A stretch of DNA of 64,000 bases, from positions 1-64,000 of the forward strand of contig JALQPE010001869.1 of assembly GCA_030407315.1 (NCBI GenBank), written 5' to 3'. Position numbers and translations under genes: made by a program. The DNA comes from Asparagopsis taxiformis. Lineage: Eukaryota; Rhodophyta; Florideophyceae; Bonnemaisoniales; Bonnemaisoniaceae. Below are positions 10,116 to 23,000 of the stretch, piece after piece. The notes beneath the pieces were generated by a model, which did not search any database, was not told the origin of the DNA, and was given only the letters and a program-made list of their open reading frames with translations. Position 1 is the stretch's first letter. Each line of letters starts with the position of its first letter.

Positions 10116-13100
10116 TTAGGCCATCCTTGGAGGATACCCGCACTCCCTCGTCAGAACATAGACGGAACCACCGGAGAGCAAGAAACGGAGAGGGTCCTCT
10201 TGTATATGAATTGGATCAGAAAGATCTGTTTGTCTTTCTCTTTGGGGCGTTTCAAATTGAACTACGAAACCGATTCGGTGTACACCACTGTTAAGCTGTA
10301 GAAATTGTAGACGTGATGATGAATCAATGGAAACAAGATATTCAGAAGATTTCTTGCACCTTCTGACAACAGCAATAGGGCCTTTGTAAAGTGTGGAGGG
10401 AATTTCCATAAATCCCAATACAACAAAAAGAAATACGCTTGAGTGTTCGTAGAGGTAATGTTTTCCGCTCTCCGAGAAGGGCTGTTCCAGTATTTGGGCC
10501 TTTCCTTCTCCATAAATCAATGCTTGAACCATTACACCTCGTTTGATGTAATGAATCTCACTTGTAGAAACTACCTTGCTTCCATACATTGCAGTGGATA
10601 CCTTTTGTTTCTTTGCCGAAAGGTAGAACCTTATTTCGATGTTTTCCTCTCCTGAGAATAAAGCTTCATCAGAGATGATTTTTCTGATTTCGTGCATTTC
10701 TGACCTAGTGATCGATTCTGAAGAGAAGTTTTCACCCCATAGGCTTTTCAGCACCCATTTCCAGTTTGATGGAAGAGGGAACGTAGTTGTCATAGTGCTC
10801 GAGAGGAGCTTCCGGACAAGACAGTAGTCGATCTTGTCCGTATCACGAAATGAACCCTGTGACGAGACCAAATTCTATTTAGATATTGGAGCAGTATTCG
10901 AATGAATAGGAAGTCCGAGAAGAGGGCGAAGAGCGAGAGGAAAATCCGCAGAGTCGCTATCAGATATGTAGTACTTAAACAAGGTCGCCAATCTGTGTTT
11001 CCAATCATCATATAAGCATTGCTTCATTGCTTGGAGATGTGGAAGTTTGTGGTTTGACCGAGAGATGGCTCTCTTGAGGGGTTGGTGAGTGTTCTCAAAC
11101 ACCAACTCTCCGAAGTGTCGCGTGTGTCCCATTGCTGGAATGGAGTGGTAGAAAAGCTCCAGCAAACGATGACAGTTTGGTTTATCGAGCTGTGACCTCG
11201 CGACTGAAGAAAGTCGGCACAATATATCACAGTTGTGCAGAAATTGACATACTCTCTGCTGAAGAAATAGCTGCCATGATTTCCCTTCATTTCTGTTGAA
11301 GCGAGAAACTGCTTCTAAACCATCGTTTTCAATTGTCGGAAACCAGTATGTCCTTGAAACTAATTTGGAGTACTCAATAAGGAGTGCCGCCGCTTTCTCA
11401 TGAATTATTGTACTCTCAAAGTTCACTGATCCTCGTGATCCGTTCGCACCTGGAGGCAGCTGTTTGTGTTTCTCGGTACGGATATGAAGGCAGATTGATT
11501 TGAATGCCGGTGCTGCTAGAAGAAGAGTAGAAAATGTCCCAGATATCGTAGTGTTAAAAAGGCCCTTCTGCTTTCTCGAAAAGATTTTTTGCTGTTGTAC
11601 CAACCGGTTTGATCGTAGCGAGAAACATATAAGCTTATCTGCAATGTTTTGGTACATTTCGTTCGACAACAATAGAAAACATGTTGTGATAACATTCTTT
11701 GCGATTACTGCCAGTACGTGATCTGGTGAAATAAGCGAAGAGCGATAGGGGTCAAACCCAGGAGAGACAACAGGTATTCCATCAGATGTTTTCGGTATCT
11801 GTTCTTTGCATGTTTCCCTCAATGAGTTATAGATTGCGAAAAGGGGACTTCTAGCCGTGTTTTCCGAATTGCGTTTCAAGCCTATTGCGGTAGCTTGGGG
11901 AATAGATATCCCTGCTTCACGAATTGCAATAGTCCTTGGTGCAGTACGAAGGAATGATGAGTCAAAGGAGTGTACATTCGTGTTGGAAGCATACATACTA
12001 CCAAATGAAGGATCCCCGGTGTATCTTCGGAAAGCACAAAGATGGCATGGAGATGTAGCGTTATGGGCCAAGAAATCTAGAGCATGTGTTATCTCCGGAT
12101 AGTCTCCAATAAATCCTACCAAATCTAAGAACAACATGATGTCATTCCCATCTCCATTTCTCGTTTTTATGCCAACTGTGGAGGCGTGTACTATATCTTG
12201 GACAATTTCATGCAGAACAAAATTTGTAGAAACGCCTGGGGGAGCTAGAGAAATCACTCGTACTCCACGACGTGACGAACGAATTTCTGATGGGATGTTC
12301 AGGGGCATGATATAAACAACTTCAGCCGATCCCTTCCGATCCTGATACTGTGAGAAACCATCACAATAAAGTAAAAAGCGATAAACAAAGTATTCTGTAC
12401 CGTCCATCAAGTTTCCGTAGGAAGGCGGTGACTTGGTGCTTGAAGAAAAATCAGGATATGGGAGAGATGAGTTGTCTGGGTGTGAAAATTTGGGATGGAC
12501 TGAAATGACAGACTGTTTTCTGGCATTGAGGAGAAACGAATGATCAGAATTGCTGGAAGCGTATGTCCATACACAAATGGTTGGGGTATAGTCTGCGCTT
12601 ATCCTCGCGTGTCTATGTACAAGAATACAAATGATTTCTGGCTCCTGCGTATCTTTAGCCCCCGTTGTAGGAGTGAGCAAAGTACATAAATCACCGGCAC
12701 TCCAAAGACATCTGAGGATTGATAGATTAGATTCGTAGATCAACCAAGAACGATGGAGAGAAACATTATGAAAATCAGGAGCATTATTTGTTTTCCTGAC
12801 TAAGAACGTCTCCCCAACAATCGTCTCCAGAAATACCTGAGATCCAATGCTTGGTTTCCTAAACTGGAACCATTCTTGCAAATTTCCCGAGTCTTGAGGC
12901 ATACTTCGGAACTGTAGAGAAACTGGTACTCCGGGGGCTAGAATGGTGTTGTGTCGACAAGGCTCCGCGACCAAATCGTTTTGTAAATTAACAGGGGTGT
13001 ATATAGCCCTGGTGGCGTTGAGAAACGCTTCCCGGTTACGAACAATCCTGATATCATCTATATCTTGGAACTTTGTTTCAAAGGTAGCATTTTCAGTAGA

Positions 13101-14068
13101 CATGATCCTATTTCCCTTCAATTGGTCCCATATTGGTTTAAACATTATATCATGTATAGCCCACTGGGAAGGAAGTATTACCGACACAGGGGTCGTTCCT
13201 GAATTTTTTCTTGACCATGTGGAAGTGTTTCTGGATAGGTAGAAAGAGCCTACATTACAGGCCCCCGACTTGGTCTCATCGACAGGGAACTGGAACTGTA
13301 GAACATTTGGCAAACAAAATTTTCTCATGTACTGAAGAATCGCTCTCTGAAGTTTCGAATAGGATGGGATCTGGGACATAGCAGAATCACATGTTTCAAG
13401 AACCCAGTTAATGGAGGTGCGGAAGAAATCGTATTGCTGAACAGTGTAGCGGCCAGACCCAGTGACTGCCAGTATTGAAATTAGCGACTGCCATGAATTT
13501 AGAACGTTGCCATTTTGGGGAAGCTCTTCGGAGAATCTTCTTGAAGGTGAGGACTAGATTCTCGCTCAAGTGTATCATCCATAAGTAAATCTGTTGTGGT
13601 GAGTTCCAGGCGTTCTTCTTCGTTCTGCGAGGAGTTGTGAAGCAAGGTAGGAACCAGAAACGGGTCTGTTCCAGATTCTGGGTAGATTCTCGGTGAAATT
13701 TCGTTTTCGAACGATTGCAATACAGAATCTATCATTTCATTCATGTTCTCAGAAGACATATGGATGAGGCTGGGGTCATCAGAAATAGGAAAAGAGGTGG
13801 AGATGTCCCCACCTCTGATATGGCTTTCTCCATTGTGCACAACGTCGATATTTCCTGAAACGTTATAGTTGCAATGGACGATGTTGGTTTCTTCTAAATT
13901 ACAATGTGCGGATGACTCATCCAATAATTGTAGAGCTTCAGAAGTCTGTTTCAGAGTTTCGCTATGATTGAGTCCACTTCTCTCCATCACAGTAGGCCAC
14001 ATTGATGAGAACCTTCTCTTGCTGAGCCGTTTCTGGCGTCCGTGTTTCAATACCCGACGCCGAAACAT
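10116..14068 (-). pseudogene. Element E transposase, CACTA-like, broken
   Basis: This is the same family as 20061-23765: IPSYSKLQRAI and VSVILPSQWA match IPHYTTVNRTV and VVIILPSEYA. The shared core reads YFVYRFLLYCDGF, then LAPPGVSTNFVLHEI, FLDLVGFIGDYPEITHALDFL and HNATSPCHLC. A conserved GHTRHFGELVFENTHQPLKR follows, and the end VLTRECGYPPRMA matches ITREHGYPPRAG. The middle is reminiscent of Tnp2-type (CACTA/EnSpm) transposases. The 834-codon frame opens at ATG 13379 but stays open upstream to 13553. The true N-terminus (basic, from ATG 14068) lies in another frame, so a frameshift or intron falls within 13499-13553. An in-frame TAG at 10877-10875 separates the last 251 codons. It is probably inactive, unless the breaks are introns. 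Confidence 0.7.
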
Positions 14069-15940
14069 ACTTGCAGGAGAACGAACTGCGGTTTGAGGCT
14101 CGAAAAGTCAGAGGAAGCGAGTCGCATGTAGCCAGTGAGCTCATTCTGGGTGGAGACTGCTAAAATATGAAACAAAACTTACTGGGTTCTGGTCTATCAT
14201 GATCACGAGAAATTCGGAGGTGAGGCGCAGTACATGGTCAAGGTTTCCCACACGAGCTGTTTTACCTGGCATAAAGTCTCCAATGCTCAGATTATTCCTT
14301 GGAGATGAGTTAACTCCCAGTGTTCCTTGTTCGTGAATTGTTTGATGACTTCGATGTGTAGCCCTAGGAGTGGGACTGACTGCGCTTTGCTGAACCTCCA
14401 AGGACTTGAGTTCTTCTTCAATCAAGCTCCGGAAGACCAGAGCGATACGATAAATAGATCTGAAAGAGCTTCTTTGTACTGATAGGATATCAAAGACATC
14501 CTTTGCATGGGAAAATGCGAGTAGGAAATTCAGAGCAACCTCGAGGAGGCTGATATCCCTAACTAATTCTTTCTCCATTAAAGGAGCATCTTTTCGAACT
14601 TTTGTCGTTGAAGAAGAAGAAACCTGAACCTTGTGACTGGCCTCAACAACCATTTCTCTCCTTTCTGCAAGTAGTTTGCGGAGGGTTTCTTCGTTCCGTT
14701 TCTGACAATTTTCCGAGGGAGCAACATGAGAATTTGGTATTTCCAGGCAGGAAATAGGCTCTTCATGAGAATAGAGGAAGCGTACAGTAGGCCTTTCGTA
14801 TTCTTCGTCTATATAGGGGCACTCATTCCAGTCAGAGAAAAGATACCCCAATTCTTCGAAGAAACGACATTTGCTTCGATCCTTAGCTTTCCGCAAGAAC
14901 TCCATGACACAGATATAAGCAGTAGAAGCTAGGAAGATAGGAATTTTCGCATCCTCAGCGATTCGAATCTTTCGTGTTTCCTCCCTGGGTTTCTCAGTGT
15001 GCTCGCGTGCTGTCCGAACATGTCCATTCGTGACTCTCCTCAGATTCGACGCAATAGTGGTAGGATTGTTTTCCATATCAGCGGAAGAAACTGCTGTCCA
15101 GAGATTGAGGGATGGTCCGTTGAAAAGCATTTCTCGTCTTCTTGAGCCTCATAAATGACGTTGAGAACCAACCAGAAGCGGAAATCGCAGTGCGCTTTCC
15201 CTATTCCTCTCAGAAGTGCGTCCTTAGTCATTTTCACTCCTAGACCGTACATAATTGCCCTCAAAAGTTTTGCATAAATCATGGGAGACTCTTCGACAGA
15301 TGAAACCTTGTCGAAATAAAGCAAGATGGTTTTAGCGGTGATTGAAGATATGACATCCAATGTAAAACATTTTGCAGCTTCGTATTGCAGCACTGGGTCG
15401 ATGCTTTCCATTTCAGCCCTCAAGCCTTTCTGAGGTTGTATTCTGAATATCCGATGCTGTGTACACCCAGAGGAGGACGGTAAGGGTTGTTGAGCTTTTC
15501 GCTGCAGCGTAGCGACAGTTCCAGCTAATATTTCAATCTCTTTTGCAATGGAATCTAGTTTTTCATCAATTTTTGTTGAGACTGCTGATATTTGAAGCGA
15601 TATTTTCTGTTCTGCGGAAGAAAGAAGTGATCGTAAGGCTTGTATTGGGGCTGGCAGTGTATTTTTTTGGTGCAGAGAGAGCACAGCTGCTCGTTCATTC
15701 ACGGTAGATTGACTTGGGTTTAAATTATGTTCTGCGTCCAGGTCATCAGGGGGGCTATGCACCAAAGGATTCCCATTTCTAGCTTCGGCTGGGTCTATAC
15801 CTCGGACTTGAGAACGATCCGCTCTGGGCTCCGGATGGTAGTCGACTCTGTGGAGATATTCCTGGCTATTATTGACCTGTATTGGTGCTGTGAGAGTAGA
15901 AGAAGCGGGGGCACCGGAGATCTTTGCGTGAAAAGCACAG
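10116..15940 (-). mobile_element. Element E, degraded CACTA-like DNA transposon
   Basis: Defined by its transposase and accessory gene, both on the minus strand. The right edge is near 15930-15945, where sequence changes abruptly into a plus-strand pogo transposase. The left edge is unknown. I found no clear terminal repeats, so the coordinates are the coding span only. Confidence 0.5.
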
Positions 15941-16089
15941 AAAAATTGTCCTAACACTAGACGGTTACAGTGCGCATATGAGTTACAAAGTTCTTCGGTT
16001 GTTGAGCGATTATGGTGTCGTAGTGGTTGCACTGCCATCACATACCAGTCATCATACTCAGGTTCTGGACTATTCGGTTCTCTCTCCAT
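14141..16089 (-). pseudogene. Element E accessory gene, split in two frames
   Basis: Two minus-strand frames overlap at 15040-15130: 349 codons from ATG 16089, then 329 codons from 15130. They are probably one gene with a frameshift or intron in the overlap. The upstream part has a likely coiled coil (SAEQKISLQISAVSTKIDEK), then a helical region (VISSITAKTILLYFDK). The downstream part is basic near its start and helical later. The first 45-50 codons lie antisense on a pogo transposase fragment, so the visible start may not be native. The string ELCNSYAHCNRL with CAFH after it resembles a small zinc knuckle, but it sits on that junction. The function is unknown. It sits upstream of the transposase on the same strand. 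Confidence 0.45.
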
Positions 16090-16720
16090 TCAAGACTTAT
16101 TTTGGGAATGAGATCAACAGAAGAACTCTCAATGTTAATGAAAACTCGCGCAATGATGTTTACACACTATGTGAGATGTTGACAGCGGCGTACAGGAAGG
16201 TAGTAACATATGAAAATATTACTAGTGGTTTCCGTAGCGTTGGTATTTGGTGTTCCCAACGAAGAGTTGTTTTCCTGATGCTATCAGATGCACTTACATC
16301 ACGAAAATAACCGGTTTTGAAAGCCAAACACATGCACACATGTCGTACAAAGAGTTAGTAGAGCGTTTGAAGAATACAAGCAACTTACTACGAGCAGATG
16401 GGGACGTATTAACGAATGGAACAATTAATACTGGTGAAGAATTAATTCTTCACGTCCTTCGAAGACAACAACAATTGTTGTTGTCTTCGAAGGACGTGCT
16501 GAGATGCATAGGGCAGAGAGAAGAAGACAGGGAAAGGTAAATTGCGGAAAGAGCTACGCGGTCGGTCGCTGCAGAACTAAAACGAGCAGAACGCCAGGAA
16601 AAGGCAGTATAAAAAGCATTGGAGGACCCGTGAGAAGGAAAAGCGCGAAAAAGCACGCAATTTGGCTATCAAATCGATTCATAAGGTCAAGGATACTAAA
16701 GCAAACGAGTAAATAGCGGA
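15940..16720 (+). pseudogene. 5'-truncated pogo/Tigger-type transposase (DDE_1)
   Basis: The frame starting near 15940 reads IVLTLDGYSAHMS, then VVVALPSHTSHHTQVLDYSVLSPFK. This is the second catalytic Asp region and the third Asp (LD) region of the DDE_1 superfamily. The first Asp and the N-terminal DNA-binding part are missing, cut off at element E. The frame stops at 16310, and a second frame continues with SYKELVERLKNTSNLLRADG, so there is a frameshift near 16300. A 48-bp palindrome lies within the tail at 16451-16498. Beyond it only a degraded Lys/Glu/Arg-rich tail is readable. Confidence 0.75.
16451..16498. repeat. 48-bp perfect palindrome in the pogo fragment
   Basis: Centred between 16474 and 16475, with arms beginning cacgtccttcgaagac. 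All 24 base pairs match. It interrupts the transposase tail and belongs to the palindrome class seen at several other places in this window. Confidence 0.9.
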
Positions 16721-16905
16721 GAGTGCGGGCTCGGTTACGATCGGCTTCCAGGTGAGCGGATACCGAAATAGTACCTCCAAATTATTCAACTAAATAAAGA
16801 ATGGATTTCATCTGCTGCTTGAATTTGACCCATATTTTGCCACATTGAGGTTCCCTGGAGTGCTACCGAGTCCATTCTCGCCTTCCTGCCCCCTCTGCCA
16901 CTAAA
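16721..16905. other. Short gene-free junction
   Basis: Spacer between the decayed pogo tail and the copia LTR. Nothing else is recognised. Confidence 0.3.
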
Positions 16906-17155
16906 TGTTGATGGAACATGGACCGCCGCGAACCGTCCTCTTTCGGATGGAACTTCCGATTGAACAAGGAATAAGCACTGTTGGAAGAGAGACTCTTGGT
17001 TCGTTTATTTGGTCCTATGGTTAGGTTGTTTATATGTTACCTCTGATCTCAGGACCGTCGGCGGTCTCTTCGACAGGCTGTCCATTATTATTATCCTGGC
17101 AAGGAAGCGAGTGGGCGCTTGGCGACATTGTGATGTTGTTATTATTTTCCTGACA
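16906..17155 (-). repeat. 3' LTR of a Ty1/copia element (250 bp)
   Basis: In the element's orientation (minus) it begins TGTCAGGAAAATAATAACA directly after a purine run, ggcgacagggggg, which fits a polypurine tract at 17156-17168. It ends ...TTCCATCAACA at 16906, giving canonical TG...CA ends. The upstream LTR is not in the window, so the call rests on the ends, the tract and the position just after Pol. Confidence 0.6.
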
Positions 17156-18017
17156 CCCCCCCTGTCGCCAAGGGTCGGCGAGGTTAGTTGTTGGGATTGG
17201 TTGCATGTATAGCCGTTCGGAAAGGCGTTTAAATGCTTTTGTAGGGATGGGTTTGGTAAATATCTCGGCTAGCATGTCCTCGGATGGTAGGTATTGTAGT
17301 GTGATTTGGCCTTTCTCTATATTGTCGATGAGGTGATGGAAGCGTATGTCGATGTATTTCGGGCGCTTGGTGGGGGCGGTCTGGGAGGCAACTTTGATAG
17401 CTGATTGGGAGTCAGTGAAAGTTGTGATAGGGTTGTTGTCCGGTATGAGGTCGAGCTCAGAGAGCATTCCTGCGAGCCAGTTGGTTTGGCGGGTTGTGTC
17501 GGATGCTGCGATGATCTCTGCCTCGCACGTGCTCAGGGCTACCATGGATTGGCGTTGAGATCCCCAGCTGATCGGGGAGCCGTGGAAGGTATGAACCGAG
17601 CCTGAGATGGATTTCCTTGATGTTGTGTCGTTCGCGAAGTCGGCGTCCGTGTAGGCTAGGAGAGGGGTGGAATGCGGTGGATTAGGGAATGAGATGCCCA
17701 GCGTGGGTGTGTGTTTTAGGTATCTAATCAGCCGTTTGAGGTGTTTCCAATGGCGTTGAGTTGGTTTGCGACAGGCTCTGGCGAGGCAGTTGGTGTAAAA
17801 TTGGATATCTGGCCTAGTTGAATCGGTGAGGTATCGAATTTCGCCGAGTGCTTCTTGGTACGGTGTGGGGATGTCTTGGTCAAGGGAGTCGGACTCTGAT
17901 GGGGGCGATAGGTCTATGCCGTCGGAATAGAGGTTGCTAAGGGGTTTGACACTTTCCATGTGCGTTTTAGAGATGATGGATTGGATGAGTTGGGGTTGTG
18001 ATATGGTGATACCGGAA
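17030..18017 (-). pseudogene. Ty1/copia Pol, 3' part (end of RT and RNase H)
   Basis: A single open frame reads YQEALGEIRYLTDSTRPDI, then RHWKHLKRLIRYLKHTPTLG, YTDADFANDTTSRKSISG, ALSTCEAEII, FTDSQSAIKVA, KYIDIRFHHL and EDMLAEIFTKPIP. These are the copia RT end, the RNase H catalytic residues (Asp, Glu, Asp, Asp) and the conserved C-terminus. The frame has no internal stop and runs into the LTR. Its upstream end is cut at 18017/18018 by the CACAG terminus of element D1, so capsid, protease, integrase and most of RT are missing here. Confidence 0.9.
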
Positions 18018-18039
18018 CACAGCATGAGCAAAAATGGCT

Positions 18040-18860
18040 ATTTTTCCAGCCCAGATTTTAGTTCTTACAGTGGTGAAAAACCAGGCCACGTCGCTGGTTA
18101 AAACGATCCCCAACCTCTGGATAAGCCCCATCGAATATTTTAGTAAATTTGCTGGTGAAATTCCAGTGTATGTACAGTACGGGTGGCCTGGTTGAAAAAC
18201 AGTGGATTGGATGGTTTGGCCAGGGGGTACTGGTTTGCACCAGGCCACGGCGGTGGGTCGGACAGTGGTTATGATCCAGCGTACTGTGCTGGTTAATTTT
18301 AGGAGGTGATCTGGATCTAGACCAGCCAATGGAGTGGAGTATACCCGTGTTGGAGATGGAATATGACCAGAGGGCAGGCTGGTTGTAAGCGCAGTGAGTG
18401 CTGGTGTGCCATCAGTGGGCCCAGTGGATATATGATCGCTAGCGAGTAGAAATAAACTAGAATTTGTAGTGGTAGAGTACAGTAGCAGGGCTGGTTTGCA
18501 ACCAGTGTGCCTGGGCCAGTATGGGATGGTTTAAAACCAGAGGTATCGTCTAGTCCTAGTGATGGGTCATTCCAGCGAGTGCGGTAGTACAGAGAGTGTC
18601 GGGGCTGGCTGTAAACCAGTGGGATGGCTGGTTCCAGGCACAGTGAGTGCTGGTTGAAAACCAGCACATCAGCTGGTTGAAACCAGCCTACCCACTGGTT
18701 TACAACCAGACCCGACAATGGTTTGAAGCAGTCGAAAGACTGGAATAATTCCATAGTCGGAAGTAGATTCTACCAATGTACTTGTAGGTTTTTTCTATCA
18801 TATTGTATGGATTTTTGTTGCAGCGTAATGGTTGCAAACCAGCAGTATAGGTGGATTGTA
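18040..18860. repeat. Subterminal CTGGTT/AACCAG motif cluster of D1
   Basis: The hexamer CTGGTT and its complement occur many times in both orientations. They are often paired a few bases apart (ctggttgaaaaccag, ctggtttgcaaccag, ctggttgaaaccag). Closely similar clusters lie inside both ends of D2. Arrays of short subterminal motifs are typical transposase-binding regions of CACTA elements; binding here is inference. Confidence 0.7.
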
Positions 18861-19611
18861 GTATTGATTTAACTGGTATAGTACCATCAAGAAGGGTGGT
18901 TGAAGGGCGGAAAGGAGTGGACATTTACCAGCGGACGGGACGGAATGGATACGGTGGGACGCTGGCTTTCGGCGGGTGGGAGACGCCACTATTCCAATCA
19001 TAGGATCTATAGGATGGAAAGGGTAGGACGGATAAGAACTGAAAATAGGACAGATTGGTCATGAGAATTGCGTCTTCTTCCTGGTACGGAAGGAGACAGA
19101 AAGTTTATTTTGAAAGAGCTCTGAATTAAACTATTGGTAGTGCTACCAATACAACTCTACAGAACTGCTATCTGCGTACTACGAACTATGAACAACTAAT
19201 GCCTCTTTCCTATTTCGGAGTAGAGTAGAGACGGAATGAAGTATGGAAATGATCAATAGAGGAAAAGCTAGAAATTGAAATGAACCCATAGCTGTTGAAG
19301 AGAAGGTGAAAATACATACCGAAAGGGGAGCGGAAGGGGAGAATGAGAAGAAAGAACCGAAGTATGGGGGAGAGAAAGTCTGTTAGTATTTGTTGTAGCG
19401 TATAGGCCAGAGTAGAGATGGAGAGAGAGAGAACTTACATGGGAAGGGAAAGGGTAATGAGAAAGCAGAAGGGGATCCCATAGAATGCGAAGCACGATAT
19501 CACCCAGTTTTGCCGCTCTCTACTGAGAAGATAGTAGAGAGTGGAAAGACTGGGTGATAACGTGAGAGAGTGACGAGAAGAGTGGAAAAGAGTGACGGTA
19601 GGCGCGCTTAA
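18861..19611. other. D1 spacer without a supported gene
   Basis: A purine-rich stretch alignable by eye with 62613-63300 of D2 in inverted orientation. It contains a hairpin around 19505-19556 with arms close to cccagt...ctctctact and agtagagag...actggg. Confidence 0.4.
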
Positions 19612-19806
19612 ATGTCCAGCGAAGGTGGCCGTGGCGGTCAGAAACGACGCTTGGCACGACGCTTGGCGAAACTAAAGCGCGCACTTTTTTCTATTTCAAA
19701 AAATGGCGGACAATTGTGCCACACAGCAGAAGAAGACGTCCAAGATGGCAACGAGACCTACAACGCACCATGCGCCGTGTGTATTGTGGAAGAACAATTA
19801 TGTTGA
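19612..19806 (+). CDS. Small Arg/Lys-rich ORF conserved between D1 and D2
   Basis: 64 codons from an ATG. The start MSSEGGRGGQKRRLARRLAK is matched in D2 (minus strand from 62612) by MSTEGARGGQKRRLARRLAK. Both continue with KLKRALFSISKNGGQLC, then diverge. It lies on the strand opposite the transposase and converges on it. The N-terminal 50 or so codons are preserved with few replacements although the surrounding DNA has changed, which favours a real small gene or a first exon. The highly basic N-terminus suggests nucleic-acid binding or nuclear localisation. No family is recognised. Confidence 0.45.
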   Translation: MSSEGGRGGQKRRLARRLAKLKRALFSISKNGGQLCHTAEEDVQDGNETYNAPCAVCIVEEQLC

Positions 19807-20060
19807 ATGAATAGGAATGACGTCAGAAGGGTGAATACGAAAGGATGCAGTATGGAATAAATGTAGAGAGGGATGTACAAGTAGTTGCTAGAAAGTATAA
19901 AAAGAGATTAGAGTGTAGGTACGTATAGGTTCAATGATTCGTTAACAGTGAACAGAGCAGAAGAGACGTTGTGGGAAAGATATCATGTTTTGTGAGGTGG
20001 GAAGAGTAGAAAAGGGAAGATAGATTCTTTATTGTATGGAGTAGTAGTAGTAGTAGAAAG
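19807..20060. other. Spacer between the small ORF and the transposase 3' end
   Basis: No gene seen. The corresponding D2 segment (62102-62400) has gained palindromes at 62306-62374 that are absent here. Confidence 0.35.
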
Positions 20061-23000
20061 CTAGCCAGCCCTGGGAGGGTATCCATGTTCTCTAGTGATG
20101 ATAGAAAAAGATCCACCATCGAGGAAAGATGGACCACCATGTGTCATAGAACGAGTTGTAAAGTTGATGGAGCATAGTTCAGGAGTACAGTTGTGGATAA
20201 GACCGACCTTTCGAACTCCAGCGGTAAGAGGAAGAAACCAACTTCCCATGAGCTTCTGTACCTTGTAATTTTGAGATTCATTATTTGAGACAGGATAGAC
20301 CAGGGCACATGGATGTAGAGGACATGAAACGGTTTCGGAAAAAGTAGTCTGATTTTTTCTCTGCTCTGGAAGAAATACTTCCAGGACTATCCAGAGTGTA
20401 GGACTAGATGACTTGGAAAGCACAGGAGTCGAAGACGGAAACTGATAGCACGCCTGAAGTACAGAGCCGTTTGTGACCTCCTCAGGTTTGGAGAAATCAC
20501 GGGAAGCAGAAGCAGTGGAGGTACCGGATGTTTGGTGAGAAGAGGTCCATCGCGCGCCTTTTGCAGGATACCCCGAGATTGCGTGAGAAGTAGTTTTGCT
20601 TGCACATTTGAAAACAGATATAGAACTGGAGAGCTTCACCGTCACCCACGAGTACTGGTTGTACGGGGAGGAGAAGCACGGGTGGAAGGATGTGCGAAGA
20701 TGATTGAGAAGTGGGTGTTGACAGAGATTAAGGAGGAGATAGTCTGGTATGTCCGAGGTAGAATCGACGTGTTGTCTACCGAAAAGAAGGCGGAGCAGGA
20801 AACGACGGTTGACTTTCTTCTGCTCAGCTGTATTGTTTGAATGTAGCAAAGACGAGAGTGCAAGGTGCAGTCGTGATTTCCAGTCATTTCCAAGTGCTGC
20901 GAGCATAGCATCGAGCTGTCTATCATAAGCTGGTGGCGCAGATGATCTACGCCACCAGCTTGTTCGAGCCCACGCTTCATGGTCTGATGAGTAGCTTCGA
21001 AAGCGAGCTCAGCAACTTGTCTAGCATGACCTACTAGTGGTATTGTCTGTTCGTACGCTTCAACCAGACGATGAAGGTTTGGTTTGTTGTCCAAAGTCCT
21101 TCGCGGACGAAATCCTGTGCCTTTAGTCTCGTAAGCGTCGGCTTCTGAGTCTGGAGCAATAGAAGCTCCAGAGTCTAGCTTTCTTTTCTTTCGAAAAGAA
21201 CCTTTTCGCTGCCTGGGGGGTGCAGTGCGAACGAGCTCGTCGACTTTGCGGGCATACTGCTTAGACAGCTGCTGCAAATGTTTAAAGTGAGCTATACCTG
21301 AATTCTTTGTTGCATTTTGAACTGCAGGCTTACCGTCTATGTCCATCCTCGGCAAGTGGTAGGTAGCGGAAATTAGATTGGACAATAGATTAACAAGATC
21401 AAGGGAAAGAGTCCTCTGGTGATCGGATGCCGCTGTAGAGGAAGATTTGGGTGGGTGGCCGGGGGAGCGGGAGAAGATGAGTGGTTTTTGAAAGCCCGTT
21501 GGAGCGACAAGAATGACGGAGAAGAGCTCGCTCATACCCATTGTGTATGTCTCCGAGCTGGAGTGGTTGTAAACCGTCTTTTGTTGCTGTAGACCGAGTG
21601 CTTTCAAAGCATCGACGATGAAATGATTAGCAAAATGTCTTGCATCATCTGTAGGGAGGCTGCAGAAAGCATTGTCCAACGCATCCTTTGCCAAACCCTG
21701 AAGGAGATGGTCGACACCAACGAAAGTGGAGCGGTAGCAGTCTATAATAGCTGGCACCACCGGGGAGGGTTCTTTTGAACCTGCTTTGAGAGGAACACGT
21801 TCGGTGTCACGTGCTTCTCGAAGGAGGTCTTCAATGAGAAGAAGTGGAATTTGGTTGATGTATTCTATGGATTTCAAGCCCAGCCTTTTATGGTAGAGAG
21901 CAGCTCCTTGATGAGCACTGGTTCGTAACGCCTTTGTACGCTCTGAAGTGCGGAAAGTGGAGTCTGTAGAGGAGTATATGTTGGGATTATAACCGAATTG
22001 GGAGTTTTGTGAAAACTTATCGCCCCTCGGGAATGTACAAACATGGCACGGGACGTCGCTGATATGCCCCATGACGTCTAGCACGTGTGAGCAGGCCGGA
22101 TAGTCGGAAACGAAACCGATAAAGTCGAGGAAGATGACGCAGTCATTACCGTAAGGGTCTTTGTCTCGGAAACCAGATGTGCAGCCTTGAACGATGTCTC
22201 TCGCAATGTAGCGGAGCACATGGTTGGTGCTGACTCCGGGACTGGTGACACCAAGAACGCGGACAGCAGAGGTGCTACGGCGGCAGTCTAGAGGGAGACC
22301 CATGGGGAGCATGTAACACCCACCTGCGCTTCCTTTTTTCCTGTTGCCTCATTGAAGTCGTCACAGTAGAGCAGAAAAGGATAGACGTAGTAGATAGTTC
22401 CATCGTCTAAAGTTCCTTTGATTTGCGTGGCGGGAGAGGCCGGAGAAGGGGCGGGAGAAGTTATAGATATAGCATGGACGGATCTAGTTCCACCAATGAG
22501 AGACACAGAAACGTTTGAATAGGCGAAGAAAAGAAGTTTCTGAGAGGGAGGAGGGCGGGGGTAACTGATGATGAGGCCAAAGAAGATGGGGTAATCCTCT
22601 TCTTTGTGGGGATTGACGGGGGATAGAACTGTAAGATGGTCTCCAAGTATTGCATATCGAAAAAAATACTCTTGGAAATGGAGAAGGAAGGTTTGTAGGT
22701 ATGGGTGGAGACAACGTCTGACTTGCTTCTAGTGTCGCCTAGAATCCAGGATGCAGATGTGGATGCATCATAAATTTCGTTGAAGTGCTGAATCTGCTGC
22801 TGCCGAAAGCAGAGGGCAGCTTGAGGAGGTAGCGGGACAGCTTTCTGACCTGCTGTAACTGATATTTGGACAGTAGAGCCGGCGAAAGCGGTGGAGGCGG
22901 TGCCTGTTGCGTCGAAAGACCGCAGTGCGATGTTTTGCGATTTCAAGAGTACCTCTCTATGTTTTCCCAGATTGGTGCAGTATATGTTTCCATGCATTGA

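Noticed and set aside
15924..16089. Treating the first 48 codons of the 349-codon E frame as its native N-terminus
   Set aside because: They lie exactly antisense to a clear DDE_1 catalytic region, so the overlap is more likely a junction artefact.
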